A DNA stretch of 64,000 bases from Bacteroidia bacterium (GTDB taxonomy: Bacteria; Bacteroidota; Bacteroidia; Bacteroidales; UBA932): assembly GCA_030529945.1 (NCBI GenBank), contig JAUMVX010000004.1:1-64000 (forward strand). The letters are read 5' to 3'. The notes under the pieces were generated by a model. The model was not told where the DNA came from, did no database searches, and saw only the letters and a program-made list of their open reading frames with translations. Shown in pieces: positions 26,600 to 35,634 of the stretch. The position numbers and the translations under genes are program-made. Numbering within the stretch: the first letter of the stretch is position 1; the number at the start of each line of letters is the position of its first letter.

Positions 26600-26645
26600 A
26601 ACGCGCGATTCTTTATATGTTCTGAGTTATTCTTTTCGGAATCAC

Positions 26646-29600
26646 TTATTCGGCCTTCAGCGCTTTCGCCGCCTTGGCTGCCTTTCTTTTCTCCTGACGC
26701 AGGGCCAGAGAGCAGTAGATGGTCGGGATGAGCACGAGGGTCACGAGAGTGGATACGCTCAGACCCCAGCATACGGTGACACCGAGCGAGTTCCACATCG
26801 CGGCGCCTTCACCGTGTCCCACAGCCATAGGAACCATACCGAGTACGGTGGTCAGCGTGGTCATAAGGATAGGGCGGAGACGGCTGCGGGCCGCAGTCAC
26901 CGAAGACTCGATGACTCCCATTCCTCTCTCACGGCAGAGAATGGTGTAGTCGATGAGCACGATACCGTTCTTCACCACGATACCCAGAAGGATGATGATA
27001 CCGATCATACCCATAACTCCCAGAGCGGTTCCCGTCACTCCGAGACCTATCAGCACGCCCACGGCGGCGAAAGGAACGGAGAACATAATCACGAACGGAC
27101 TCATAAAGGACTCGAACTGCGAGGCCATCACCATATATACCATAAGGATTATGAGTACGATCAGAATGATCATATCGGAGAACATATCCTGCTGGTCCTC
27201 ATAGTCTCCCGCGATGACCGCAGTCAGTTCGGTAGGGATTTCCACGGTGTTTATGATCTGCTGCGCAGTCTCCACGGCCTCGCTGAGGGCCACGCCTCTG
27301 GAGGCGATGCCGGTCACGGTGATGACACGCGAACGGTCCTTGCGCTCGATGGTAGGAGGCACGCTGGATTCGACGACCCTTCCGAGTTCCTTTACGCGTA
27401 CCGGCTTTCCGGAAGCGTTATAGACTATGACGTTCTCGAGATCCTCCACGCTGGTACGGAATTCCGGCGCATAGCGCACCCGGATATTGTACTCCTCTCC
27501 TTCTTCACGGTAGAACGAGCCTACGGAGCCGCTTATGGCCGCACTGAACGCACTGCCCACGGTCGTGGAATTGAGCCCGTTCAGGGCAAGTTTCGTCCTG
27601 TCCAGATCCAGCTGGTATTCGGGAGTGTACTCGTCGCGGCTTACCGTCACCTGACGGTATTCCGGGGATTCGGACATCCGGGTCAGAATGTCGTTTGCCA
27701 CGCGGTCGGTGGTGGCGAAGTCATAGCCGTAGATTTCGACCTCCACACTGGTGGCGCCGCCCATACCCATACCGCCTTCGGACACCATCGCCTTCTTGAT
27801 TTCCGGATACTGGCGGAAGATGTCACGGAAGACATCGGCGATTTCAGAAGCGCTGCGCTCGCGGGTGGACATACTGCCGAGATTCACGTTCATCGATATG
27901 ACGTTCGAGCCGTTCGTGCGCATACTCGCGAAGGTATTGTCGGAATCGGCCTGACCGTAGGTGAAGCTGCACTGCACGATTTCCGGAACCGCCTCAGCCA
28001 TCTTGCCGTAAATCTCGTGGGCAAGGGCCCCGGTGGTCTCCTGACTCGTACCGGCCGGAAGCTCTATGGTCACGGACAGACGTCCGTCGTCCTGGGTAGG
28101 GAAGAATTCAGTCTTGAGTCCCGGAACGAATATCAGACAGGTAGCCACGAAGACTCCGGCCGCTATCAGGACCACGCTCTTGCGATGGTTCGCGCACCAG
28201 TTTATTATCTTCGCATATCCCTCGGAAATGGCGTTCAGGAACTTGTTCACAGGGGTGAAGATGAGCAGATGAAGCTTCCCGGTCTTGGGACCGCTCTTGA
28301 GCCAGCGCGAGCAGAGCATAGGCACCAGCGTAAGCGCCGCCACTGTGGACACTATCATAATGATGCTGACGATCCAGCCGAGCTGCTTGAACATAATGCC
28401 TGCCATACCTGTCATCATAGTGAGCGGCAGGAACACGCAGAGCATCGTCAGGGTGGAAGCGATTACGGAAATGGCCACCTCCGAAGTCGCATACACTGCG
28501 GCTTCCTTCGGCTTCTCGCCGTGCTCGAGATGCGTGGAGACGTTCTCCAGCACCACGATGGCGTCGTCCACCACCATACCGATGGCTATGGAAAGCGCGG
28601 ACATCGATATGATGTTCAGCGTGTTGCCCGTAGCGAAGAGATAGGCCAGGGAAGCCAGGAGAGCTATAGGGATGGACAGCACGATGATGAAGGTAGCCCT
28701 CCATCTTCCGAGGAAGAGGAACACCACGAGCATAACGATGATGAAGGTGATGATGATAGTCTCCTTCAGGGTGTTTATGGTGTTTATGATGTTCGAGGAG
28801 GAATCCACCACGGTAACAATCTCTATGTCGGAAGGCAGAGTCGGCTTTATTTCCTCAAGCTTCTTCTTCACGCCCTTGATGACGTTCACGGTGTTCGCTC
28901 CGGTCTGCTTCTGGATGACGATCTGGGCGGAGCGTCCGCCGTTCGTATAGGACTCCATCTCCTTCTCCTCACTGCCGTCGGAAACGGTAGCCACATCGCG
29001 AAGGTACACGACCTTGCCGTTATAGGAGCCGAGCACGATGTCCAGAAGCTCGGAAGGATCCTTGAACTCCTTCTCCACGCGGAGAGTGAAGGTGCTGGAG
29101 CCTATGTCTATGTTTCCCGAAGGGATATTTCTGTTCTCCGAGGCTATGGCGCTTGATATCCCGCTGATGGAAAGGCCGTAGGAGGAGAGCTTGTTAGGGT
29201 CGCAATAGACCTTTATCTCACGGGTGGGAGCACCCGAGACGGATACCGTTCCCACACCCGAGACACGGGCCAGAGGAGTGGTCACCTTGTCGTCCAGAAT
29301 CTTGTCCAGACCGGGGAGACTCGCATCAGCCGTCGCCGAGAGGATGAGGATAGGCATATCGTCGGCGCTGAACTTGAAGATCACCGGCTGCGAAGCCGCA
29401 TCCGGCAGGGACGAGCTGATCATATCCAGCTTGTCCCGGACATCATTCGTTGCCTCGTCTATGTCCGTTCCGTATTCGAATTCGAGAGTAAGCAGGGAGA
29501 TGTTCTCCTTGGAAGTGGAATTCAGGTCCTTCAGATGGCTGACTCCGTTCAGGGAGTTCTCCAGGACCTTCGTGAGGTTCGTTTCTATATCCGATGCGCT

Positions 29601-29762
29601 CGCGCCCTGATACGAAGACATCACCATTATGACGTTCGCATCGAAGTCGGGATAGAGGGCGATAGGCGTCTGGATCAGCGAGAATATACCGAAGACCATA
29701 CAGGCCACGAAGATGAGGGCCGTGGTCACGGGCTTATTCACCGCGCTTCTATATATGCTCAT
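26646..29762 (-). CDS. RND family efflux permease (AcrB-like inner membrane subunit)
   Basis: 1038 residues, the normal RND length. It starts MSIYRSAVNKPVTTALIFVACMVFG (first helix). Proton-relay features are in the family position in the region GMVVDDAIVVLENVSTHLE (GxxVDDAIVVxEN motif, TM4), and the second half ends with helices including GMVPMAVGHGEGAAMWNSLG. The substrate is not inferable; by family it exports drugs, bile-type compounds or other hydrophobic agents in exchange for protons. It lies between the adaptor (nine bases upstream) and the PG0541-like gene. Confidence 0.93.
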   Translation of the reverse strand: MSIYRSAVNKPVTTALIFVACMVFGIFSLIQTPIALYPDFDANVIMVMSSYQGASASDIETNLTKVLENSLNGVSHLKDLNSTSKENISLLTLEFEYGTDIDEATNDVRDKLDMISSSLPDAASQPVIFKFSADDMPILILSATADASLPGLDKILDDKVTTPLARVSGVGTVSVSGAPTREIKVYCDPNKLSSYGLSISGISSAIASENRNIPSGNIDIGSSTFTLRVEKEFKDPSELLDIVLGSYNGKVVYLRDVATVSDGSEEKEMESYTNGGRSAQIVIQKQTGANTVNVIKGVKKKLEEIKPTLPSDIEIVTVVDSSSNIINTINTLKETIIITFIIVMLVVFLFLGRWRATFIIVLSIPIALLASLAYLFATGNTLNIISMSALSIAIGMVVDDAIVVLENVSTHLEHGEKPKEAAVYATSEVAISVIASTLTMLCVFLPLTMMTGMAGIMFKQLGWIVSIIMIVSTVAALTLVPMLCSRWLKSGPKTGKLHLLIFTPVNKFLNAISEGYAKIINWCANHRKSVVLIAAGVFVATCLIFVPGLKTEFFPTQDDGRLSVTIELPAGTSQETTGALAHEIYGKMAEAVPEIVQCSFTYGQADSDNTFASMRTNGSNVISMNVNLGSMSTRERSASEIADVFRDIFRQYPEIKKAMVSEGGMGMGGATSVEVEIYGYDFATTDRVANDILTRMSESPEYRQVTVSRDEYTPEYQLDLDRTKLALNGLNSTTVGSAFSAAISGSVGSFYREEGEEYNIRVRYAPEFRTSVEDLENVIVYNASGKPVRVKELGRVVESSVPPTIERKDRSRVITVTGIASRGVALSEAVETAQQIINTVEIPTELTAVIAGDYEDQQDMFSDMIILIVLIILMVYMVMASQFESFMSPFVIMFSVPFAAVGVLIGLGVTGTALGVMGMIGIIILLGIVVKNGIVLIDYTILCRERGMGVIESSVTAARSRLRPILMTTLTTVLGMVPMAVGHGEGAAMWNSLGVTVCWGLSVSTLVTLVLIPTIYCSLALRQEKRKAAKAAKALKAE

Positions 29763-29771
29763 ACTTCTGTG

Positions 29772-30815
29772 CTAGTTTTCCAAAACATTAACCTTATCTC
29801 CGTCCTTGAGGGCCGTGTGTCCTCTGGAGATGACTTTTTCGCCCTCGGACAGGCCGGAAAGCACCTCATACTCTTCGCCGAAATGGCGGCCGAGGGTAAT
29901 CACGCGGCTGGAGACGGTGGAGTCGTCCCCGTTCAGCACGAAGACGGACTTCTGTCCGGCACCCTGCATCTTCACGACCGCGGCATCAGGGATGACGATG
30001 GAGTGGTTCACCGCGAAAGTCACTTTCACACGGGCGTACATACCCGGGCGCAGGGCGCGGTCAGCATTGTCCACGACCACCTCGGCCGTAAAGGTGTGAG
30101 TGGTAGGGTCTATCGTAGGATAAATGCGGTTCACCCTTCCGGCGAACTGCCTTCCCGGAAGAGCCTCAGCCTCCACGCTCACCGCATCGCCTTTCTTCAG
30201 CTTGCTGTATTCGGATTCGGAGATGCCGACGAGAAGCTTCACCGGAGTGATCTGCTGCACGGTGTAGATAGGGCTCGCGCCGGAATACATATCGCCCACG
30301 TCATAGTTCCGCGCAGTCACCACTCCGTTTACCGGAGACTTGAGCACCGTGTTTTCGAGCAGATTTTCGTACTGGGTCCTGCTGACATTGTATGCGAGCT
30401 CGGCCGCCTCATAGTCGGACTGCGAAAGTCCGCCCTCCTGATAGAGCTGCTTAAGCCTCGAAAGCTCGACCTCGTCATTGTCAAGCTTCAGCTTGGTCTG
30501 CTGAAGAGTCGAAGCGTCCATCTCCGCAAGCACCTGGCCCTGCGAGACGAAATCTCCGATCTCGGCGTTAATCTTCTTTATGCGCGCCACTGCCTGCGGA
30601 ACCACGTTGTTCACCACGTAAGCCTGGACATTCGCGGAGTACACCTCAGTCTGAGGTACCTGCGCGTAGCGGGTGAGCTCGACGCTGACATTCGTCAATG
30701 CCTTCGGCGCAGCTGCAGGCGCAGTCTCCGAAGTCTTTCCACTCTGGCGGCTGCCGCATCCCGCAGCAGCCAATGTGATGAGCGCCAATGCGCTGATCTT
30801 GCTAAGGATTTTCAT
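29772..30815 (-). CDS. RND efflux periplasmic adaptor (membrane fusion protein)
   Basis: 347 residues, lipoprotein with lipobox AAGC (C20). The family order is visible: barrel-sandwich lipoyl halves around a helical hairpin (VLAEMDASTLQQTKLKLDNDEVELSRLKQLYQEGGLSQSDYEAAELAYNVSRTQYENLLENTVLKSPVNGVV), then the beta-barrel and membrane-proximal domains. It joins the inner membrane RND pump to the TolC-like channel. The gene is 17 bases after the TolC-like gene. Confidence 0.92.
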   Translation of the reverse strand: MKILSKISALALITLAAAGCGSRQSGKTSETAPAAAPKALTNVSVELTRYAQVPQTEVYSANVQAYVVNNVVPQAVARIKKINAEIGDFVSQGQVLAEMDASTLQQTKLKLDNDEVELSRLKQLYQEGGLSQSDYEAAELAYNVSRTQYENLLENTVLKSPVNGVVTARNYDVGDMYSGASPIYTVQQITPVKLLVGISESEYSKLKKGDAVSVEAEALPGRQFAGRVNRIYPTIDPTTHTFTAEVVVDNADRALRPGMYARVKVTFAVNHSIVIPDAAVVKMQGAGQKSVFVLNGDDSTVSSRVITLGRHFGEEYEVLSGLSEGEKVISRGHTALKDGDKVNVLEN

Positions 30816-30832
30816 ATATGTACTTTATTCTA

Positions 30833-32299
30833 TTATTCTGATTCTGTGTCGAAGCCGAGCGTCTGTTCGAGATTCGATTTCGCGACTACGAAATTGTATA
30901 TGGCCTGTGAGCTTCCCAGACGGGCCTGGGTGAGAGCGAGCTGAGCGTCATTCAGCTCCGTGATGGTGCTTTTCCCCAGATTATAGGACTTGACTGCGAT
31001 GTCGTATGCCTTCGCTGCGGTCTCCACTCCGGACTCGGCGGCGTGGTAGTTCTTCATATAGGTCTCCATCTGGTTCAGATACTGGCGGATGGAGATTCTG
31101 AGCTGGCGCTCGGTGTCCTGCCGGCGAAGCTCGAGCTCGTCGTACTGCTTCCGGGATTGGCGGACTGCGTTGAGACGCTGGCCGCCGGAAAAGATAGGAA
31201 TGGACAGGCTGAAGTTCACTGCGGAGTACGGCGACCACTTGTAGTCCGCGAACTTGAAGTCGTTCGTCATAGCGTTCATACTGTAGCTGAACGCGAGCGA
31301 GAGCGTAGGCAGGTAGGCATACTGATTCAGCCGGATCGCGGAAGCGAGCTGGTCCGCCTGGATGGCCAGCTGGCGCAGGCTGCTGTTGCCTTCGAGCGAG
31401 AAGTCATCGTTTTCGTGAATGTCTCGGAACATCTGCGCCGCGTAGTCGGACAGGCTGCCCGCCACATCTATCTCCCTGTCCAGGTCTATGCCCATAACGG
31501 CCTTCAGCCTCCAGAGTCCCAGGATTACCGAACTCTCGGCATCATAGACGTTAGGAATGGCGTTCTGTACGGTGGATTTGGCTCTGGTGTATTCGAGTTC
31601 GGAAGCTTTCCGGGCGTTGTAGCGCTTCTCGGTCTGCCGGAAATTCGCCATAGCGTTCTCATACACGCTCTTGTACACCTCGAAGGCTTCCTTGGCGAGG
31701 AGCACTCCGTAATAGGCCTGCTTCACCTGGGTCACGGTCTCCAGACGGGAAGAACGGGCCTGCTCGACGGCAAGCTCCACATTCTGGCCGCTTATCTTTA
31801 TGTTCTCCCAGAGCTGGGCGTTTATCAGCGGCATAGCCACACTGACTCCCGCCGAATAGGTGTTCCAGCGTCCCACCTCGAAGCCGTCCTTCGAAGACAT
31901 AGCGGAGGAGGAACCCTCGTCGGAGGCGGTGCCGCCCGATGCGTCAGCGGCGTCGCCTCCTCCGAAAGAACTCATATCGAAGTCCATATACATAACCTGC
32001 TTCTTTATGGTGCGGGAGTAAGTGCCGGTCGCGTCCACAGAAGGCAGAAGCTGTCCGTAAGTCCCCTTGCGGGCGTAGCCTACCCTTTCCACTTCCATAT
32101 CTGCGACTTTCACGGAGACATTCTCGCTGAGCGCAATCTTCAGAGCGTCCTCAAGAGTCAGGACCAGAGTCTGAGCGGAAGTATCCTCAACGGATGCGGA
32201 CTGCGGCTGCTCCGCAGTCATCTGCTGCGCGCCGGCAGGGCAGCACAGCAGAAGCAGCCCCGCCGCAAGGGCTGACATTGAAAAAGATTTGTCTATCAT
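30833..32299 (-). CDS. TolC family outer membrane efflux channel
   Basis: 488 residues with an N-terminal signal ending in GAQQ. Repeated long helices typical of OEP/TolC appear twice (ALSENVSVKVADMEVERVGYAR... and SRKQYDELELRRQDTERQLRISIRQYLNQMETYMKNYHAAESGVETAAKAYDIAVKSYNLGKSTITELNDAQLALTQ-type in the second half). It ends in LGFDTESE. First gene of the tripartite pump operon; its ATG is preceded by a leader of more than 150 GC-rich bases in which I see no perfect promoter. Confidence 0.92.
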   Translation of the reverse strand: MIDKSFSMSALAAGLLLLCCPAGAQQMTAEQPQSASVEDTSAQTLVLTLEDALKIALSENVSVKVADMEVERVGYARKGTYGQLLPSVDATGTYSRTIKKQVMYMDFDMSSFGGGDAADASGGTASDEGSSSAMSSKDGFEVGRWNTYSAGVSVAMPLINAQLWENIKISGQNVELAVEQARSSRLETVTQVKQAYYGVLLAKEAFEVYKSVYENAMANFRQTEKRYNARKASELEYTRAKSTVQNAIPNVYDAESSVILGLWRLKAVMGIDLDREIDVAGSLSDYAAQMFRDIHENDDFSLEGNSSLRQLAIQADQLASAIRLNQYAYLPTLSLAFSYSMNAMTNDFKFADYKWSPYSAVNFSLSIPIFSGGQRLNAVRQSRKQYDELELRRQDTERQLRISIRQYLNQMETYMKNYHAAESGVETAAKAYDIAVKSYNLGKSTITELNDAQLALTQARLGSSQAIYNFVVAKSNLEQTLGFDTESE

Positions 32300-32562
32300 A
32301 TAAATAACCTCATTGTCACAACACAGGCCGGGCCTTTCACTTCCCCGCCGCCGCTTCCCCGGAAAAGGCTGGCTTCATCCACAGCGGAAAATGGCCCGTA
32401 ACGCTCTGCGGCCGCTTTTTCCGCCGCCGCAGGAACGCGCCGTTCGGAACAAATATCACGCCAAATCAGCAATATTTTTGAATATTTATTTAAAAATTTT
32501 AAAATGAAAAAATTATTGTTTTTCGATAATTTTTATTTTCTTTGCAGAAAACTGTTTCTATT
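32300..32562. other. Divergent spacer between the efflux and flotillin operons
   Basis: This 263-base divergent region is GC-rich on the efflux side, with an inverted repeat CTGCGGC/GCCGCAG near 32407-32434. It is sharply AT-rich at 32466-32550. In that part AAAATTAT and ATAATTTT form an inverted repeat around 32509-32534. A weak candidate promoter for the plus-strand genes is ATTG (32515-32518), then after 18 bases TTTCTTTG (32537-32544), giving a short leader to ATG 32563. Confidence 0.4.
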
Positions 32563-33180
32563 ATGATATCTGAATGGTGGACAGCCCTGGCTCCGGGGAT
32601 GAAAGTTTTGTGGAGCATGACACTTGCGGCTTCGCTCGTATTCGTCATACAGAGTATCCTCACCTTCATCGGTGCGGATGCCGCCGACAACGGGATGGAC
32701 ATCCCCGGCGGAGACTTCGACCCTTCGGCAGACGTCAGCGTCACCGATGCCGGTAATCCCGGAATGAACCTCTACACATTCCGCAATCTTGTGAACTTCC
32801 TGCTGGGTTTCGGCTGGACGGCGATTCTGCTCCATTCCAGCATAGAGTCCACAGCCCTGCTGCTCGTCATCTCTTTCATAGTGGGCATTCTGCTCGTCGC
32901 GGTGGTGATGTTCCTCTTCAAGTGGCTCAGCACTATGCAGCAGTCAGGGAACATAAACATCTACCGCTCCGCAGTCGGCTGTCAGGGAACTGTCTATCTG
33001 ACCATCCCCGCAGAGCGCAGCGGCGAGGGCAAGATACAGATCACCATAAACAACTCCGTGCGTGAATACAACGCCCTCACCGACGGGGAGGCCATAGGCA
33101 CGGGCACCCCCATAAAGGTCATAGAAGTGCTGAACCCGAGCACCCTGCTCGTCGAAGAATTAAAATCTTATATCATATAG
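32563..33180 (+). CDS. NfeD-like membrane protein with C-terminal OB-type domain
   Basis: 205 residues from ATG 32563 (MISEWW). Three membrane segments are visible (about 12-34, 70-90 and 95-120), then a soluble beta-rich end (about 135-205; SAVGCQGTVYLTIPAERSGEGKIQITINN, GTPIKVIEVLNPSTLLVEEL) resembling the OB-fold of NfeD and YqiJ proteins. Proteins of this type are partners of flotillins, and the flotillin gene starts four bases after the stop. An upstream TTG in frame is a weaker start. Confidence 0.75.
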   Translation: MISEWWTALAPGMKVLWSMTLAASLVFVIQSILTFIGADAADNGMDIPGGDFDPSADVSVTDAGNPGMNLYTFRNLVNFLLGFGWTAILLHSSIESTALLLVISFIVGILLVAVVMFLFKWLSTMQQSGNINIYRSAVGCQGTVYLTIPAERSGEGKIQITINNSVREYNALTDGEAIGTGTPIKVIEVLNPSTLLVEELKSYII

Positions 33181-33184
33181 CATT

Positions 33185-34597
33185 ATGGAACTTTATCTGA
33201 TTCTCGTCATCGTCTTCGTGGTGTTCGTGACGTTCACCGCCATACTCAAGCGCTACAAGCGCTGTCCTTCCGACAAGATTCTTGTCATCTACGGCAAGAC
33301 CGGCCGCAACCGCGAGGGCACGATCTCTTCAGCCCGCTGCATACACGGAGGAGCATCCTTCATCTGGCCCGTGTTCCAGAGCTACTCTTTCCTGGACCTC
33401 ACTCCCATCTCCATCGAGTGCAACCTCACGAACGCCCTTTCGAAACAGAATATCCGCGTGGACGTGCCCTGCCGCTTCACGGTAGGTATCTCCACCGAGC
33501 CGGAGAATATGACTAACGCTGCCGAGCGTCTCCTGGGCCTGTCCATCGATGACATCCGGGGCATAGCCACGGACATACTCTTCGGACAGCTCCGTCTGGT
33601 GATCGCCACGATGGACATCGAGGAGATCAACTCCGACCGCGACAAGTTCCTCGCAAACGTCAGTATGAACGTGGAAGCCGAGCTCCGCAAGATCGGTCTG
33701 AAACTCATAAACGTGAACGTGACCGATATCCGCGACGAGTCCGGCTACATCGAGGCCCTCGGAAAGGAGGCGGCCGCCAAGGCCATAAACGACGCGAAGA
33801 AGAGCGTGGCCGAGCAGAACCGCTTCGGTGAGATCGGAAAGGCCGAGGCCGACAGGGACAAGGACATCCGCATCGCCGAGACGCAGAGGGACACGCGCAT
33901 CTGTACGGCTGACGCCAATGCGAAGGCCGTGGAGGGTGAAAACAATTCCCGGATAGCCATAGCCAATTCCGACGCCCTGCGCCGCGAGAAGCAGGCCGAA
34001 GCCGAAAGACTGGCTGTAGCCGCCGAGAAAGTCCAGGCCGCGAAGGCCCTGGAGGAGGCCTACAAGTCGGAGCGCGACGCCGAAGTGGCGCGTGCCGAGC
34101 GCGAGAAGGCCACGCAGGAGGCCAATATCGTAGTAGCCGCCCAGATAGAAAAGGAAAAGGCCATAATCGAGGCTGAGGCCGAGGCCGAGAAGATGCGCCG
34201 CACCGCAAAGGGAGAGGCTGACGCCATCTTTATGAAGATGGATGCTCAGGCCCGAGGCTCGCTCGAAATCCTAGCCAAGCAGGCCGAAGGTTTCGGCAAA
34301 CTCGTGCAGGCCGCCGGCGGTGACGCGAAGGAAGCCATCACTATGCTCATCACCGAGAAGCTGCCGGAGCTCGTGAAGACTCAGGTGGAGGCCGTGAAGG
34401 GCATAAAGATAGACAAGGTGACCGTATGGGACGGAGGAAATTCGGCGGAGGGCAAGACAGCCACTTCGAATTTCATCTCGGGTATGATGAAGAGCGTGCC
34501 GCCGCTTGACGAGCTTTTCAAGATGGCGGGGATGGAACTCCCTTCCTACCTGAAGGGCAAGGAGGCGGAGCAGCAGGCGGACACCGAGGAAAATTAG
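33185..34597 (+). CDS. Flotillin-like SPFH-domain protein
   Basis: 470 residues: one N-terminal membrane helix (about 3-22), an SPFH domain (about 25-195; LDLTPISIECNLTNALSKQNIRVDVPCRFTVGI, LINVNVTDIRDESGY), then a long alanine/glutamate-rich coiled coil (about 190-370) and a C-terminal GMMKSVPPLDELFKMAGMELPSYL. This matches YqiK/FloT flotillins that organise ordered membrane patches. It pairs with the NfeD-like gene upstream. Confidence 0.9.
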   Translation: MELYLILVIVFVVFVTFTAILKRYKRCPSDKILVIYGKTGRNREGTISSARCIHGGASFIWPVFQSYSFLDLTPISIECNLTNALSKQNIRVDVPCRFTVGISTEPENMTNAAERLLGLSIDDIRGIATDILFGQLRLVIATMDIEEINSDRDKFLANVSMNVEAELRKIGLKLINVNVTDIRDESGYIEALGKEAAAKAINDAKKSVAEQNRFGEIGKAEADRDKDIRIAETQRDTRICTADANAKAVEGENNSRIAIANSDALRREKQAEAERLAVAAEKVQAAKALEEAYKSERDAEVARAEREKATQEANIVVAAQIEKEKAIIEAEAEAEKMRRTAKGEADAIFMKMDAQARGSLEILAKQAEGFGKLVQAAGGDAKEAITMLITEKLPELVKTQVEAVKGIKIDKVTVWDGGNSAEGKTATSNFISGMMKSVPPLDELFKMAGMELPSYLKGKEAEQQADTEEN

Positions 34598-34603
34598 TCT
34601 CCT

Positions 34604-34819
34604 ATGTCGATAATCGTAAACGTAGACGTGATGCTGGCACGCCGGAAAATGTCCTCGGGCGAGTTGGCGGAGAAAGTGGGCATCGCTCCCGCGAATCTGT
34701 CGATTCTCAAGACAGGCAAGGCCAAGGCCATACGCTTCACGACGCTTTCAGCCATCTGTAAAGCCTTGAACTGTCAGCCCGGAGACCTTCTGGAATACAG
34801 CTCGGACGATGGGGATTAG
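34604..34819 (+). CDS. Small Xre/Cro family transcriptional regulator
   Basis: 71 residues forming one HTH_3-type domain: VDVMLARRKMSSGELAEKVGIAPANLSILKTGKAKAIRFTTLSAICKALNCQPGDLLEY. It is like YozG-type single-domain repressors. It starts six bases after the flotillin stop and its end overlaps the convergent miaA end by four bases. Target unknown; autoregulation of the flotillin unit is possible. Confidence 0.85.
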   Translation: MSIIVNVDVMLARRKMSSGELAEKVGIAPANLSILKTGKAKAIRFTTLSAICKALNCQPGDLLEYSSDDGD

Positions 34820-35619
34820 ACTTCGACCCACCGTATGCGGATTCCGCTGCGCTCCATACCCCGGAACCAGGTCATCTGCCTTTTGGCGAACTGGTGTATG
34901 GCGTTGGAAAGCTGAAGACGCATCTGCTCATAGCTCAGCTCGCCGATAAGGTATCGAGTCACGAATTTATACTCAAGCCCGTACCAGATAAGGTCTTCGG
35001 GCTTGATTCCTTTTTCCATAAGGCCGCGCACCTCATCGACCATCCCCTCCTTCAGACGGGCGTCCAGACGAGCGTCGATGCGGGCGTTGCGGGTGTCGCG
35101 GTCTACAAGCACGCCTATGAAGAAAGTATGCTGCGGGAGCATCGAGGCGGGCATCTGAGGCTCCTGCTTGTGGAAGTCGTAGCCGAGGGCTGCGGCTTCG
35201 ATGTAGAGCCCAGTGCCTCCGCAGAGTATGGGCAGATGTCCGCGTCCCCTGACGGCGGTGTAGGCCAGGGCGAAATCCCTCTGATAGCGATAAACATTGT
35301 ACTTCTCGCCGGCGGGAAGGATGTCCAGCAGATGATGCGGTATCTCCCCGTATTCGGACAGGTCCTTGCCCGTACCTATGTCCATACCGATGTACACCTG
35401 ACGGGAGTCGGCCGAGAGGATTTCCGGGGAGAGCGACGCGTCGAGAGCCGCTATCCTGCGGGCGAGGTCCACGGCATAGCGCGTCTTTCCGGACGCGGTG
35501 GGGCCGAGTACGCAGACGCAGTCCACCGTCCCTTCGCGGAAGTCCCGCAGCAGAGAGGGCAGATCTATCCGCTCAGGCTCCGGCAGCTCGGCAATCATCG
35601 GTATATGTACTCTGGGCAT
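34816..35619 (-). CDS. miaA: tRNA dimethylallyltransferase, short form
   Basis: MiaA transfers a dimethylallyl group to A37 of tRNAs reading U-starting codons. 267 residues, shorter than the usual 300 or so. P-loop GPTASGKT is at 39-46, DSRQVYIGMDIGTGKDL follows (usual MDIGTAK), then CGGTGLYIEA and the C-terminal QFAKRQMTWFR. The central tRNA-binding insert is reduced. The later YGLEYKF replaces the usual IGYKE. The family call is sound; the reduced insert may mean a second MiaA-type paralogue with altered specificity. Confidence 0.85.
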   Translation of the reverse strand: MPRVHIPMIAELPEPERIDLPSLLRDFREGTVDCVCVLGPTASGKTRYAVDLARRIAALDASLSPEILSADSRQVYIGMDIGTGKDLSEYGEIPHHLLDILPAGEKYNVYRYQRDFALAYTAVRGRGHLPILCGGTGLYIEAAALGYDFHKQEPQMPASMLPQHTFFIGVLVDRDTRNARIDARLDARLKEGMVDEVRGLMEKGIKPEDLIWYGLEYKFVTRYLIGELSYEQMRLQLSNAIHQFAKRQMTWFRGMERSGIRIRWVEV

Positions 35620-35634
35620 ACGTCAGAATAGCGG

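Noticed and set aside
26583..29156. Very long open frame opposite the RND permease
   Set aside because: It mirrors the permease gene in antisense, has a His/Asp/Arg-rich composition typical of GC-rich shadow frames, and no recognisable domain.
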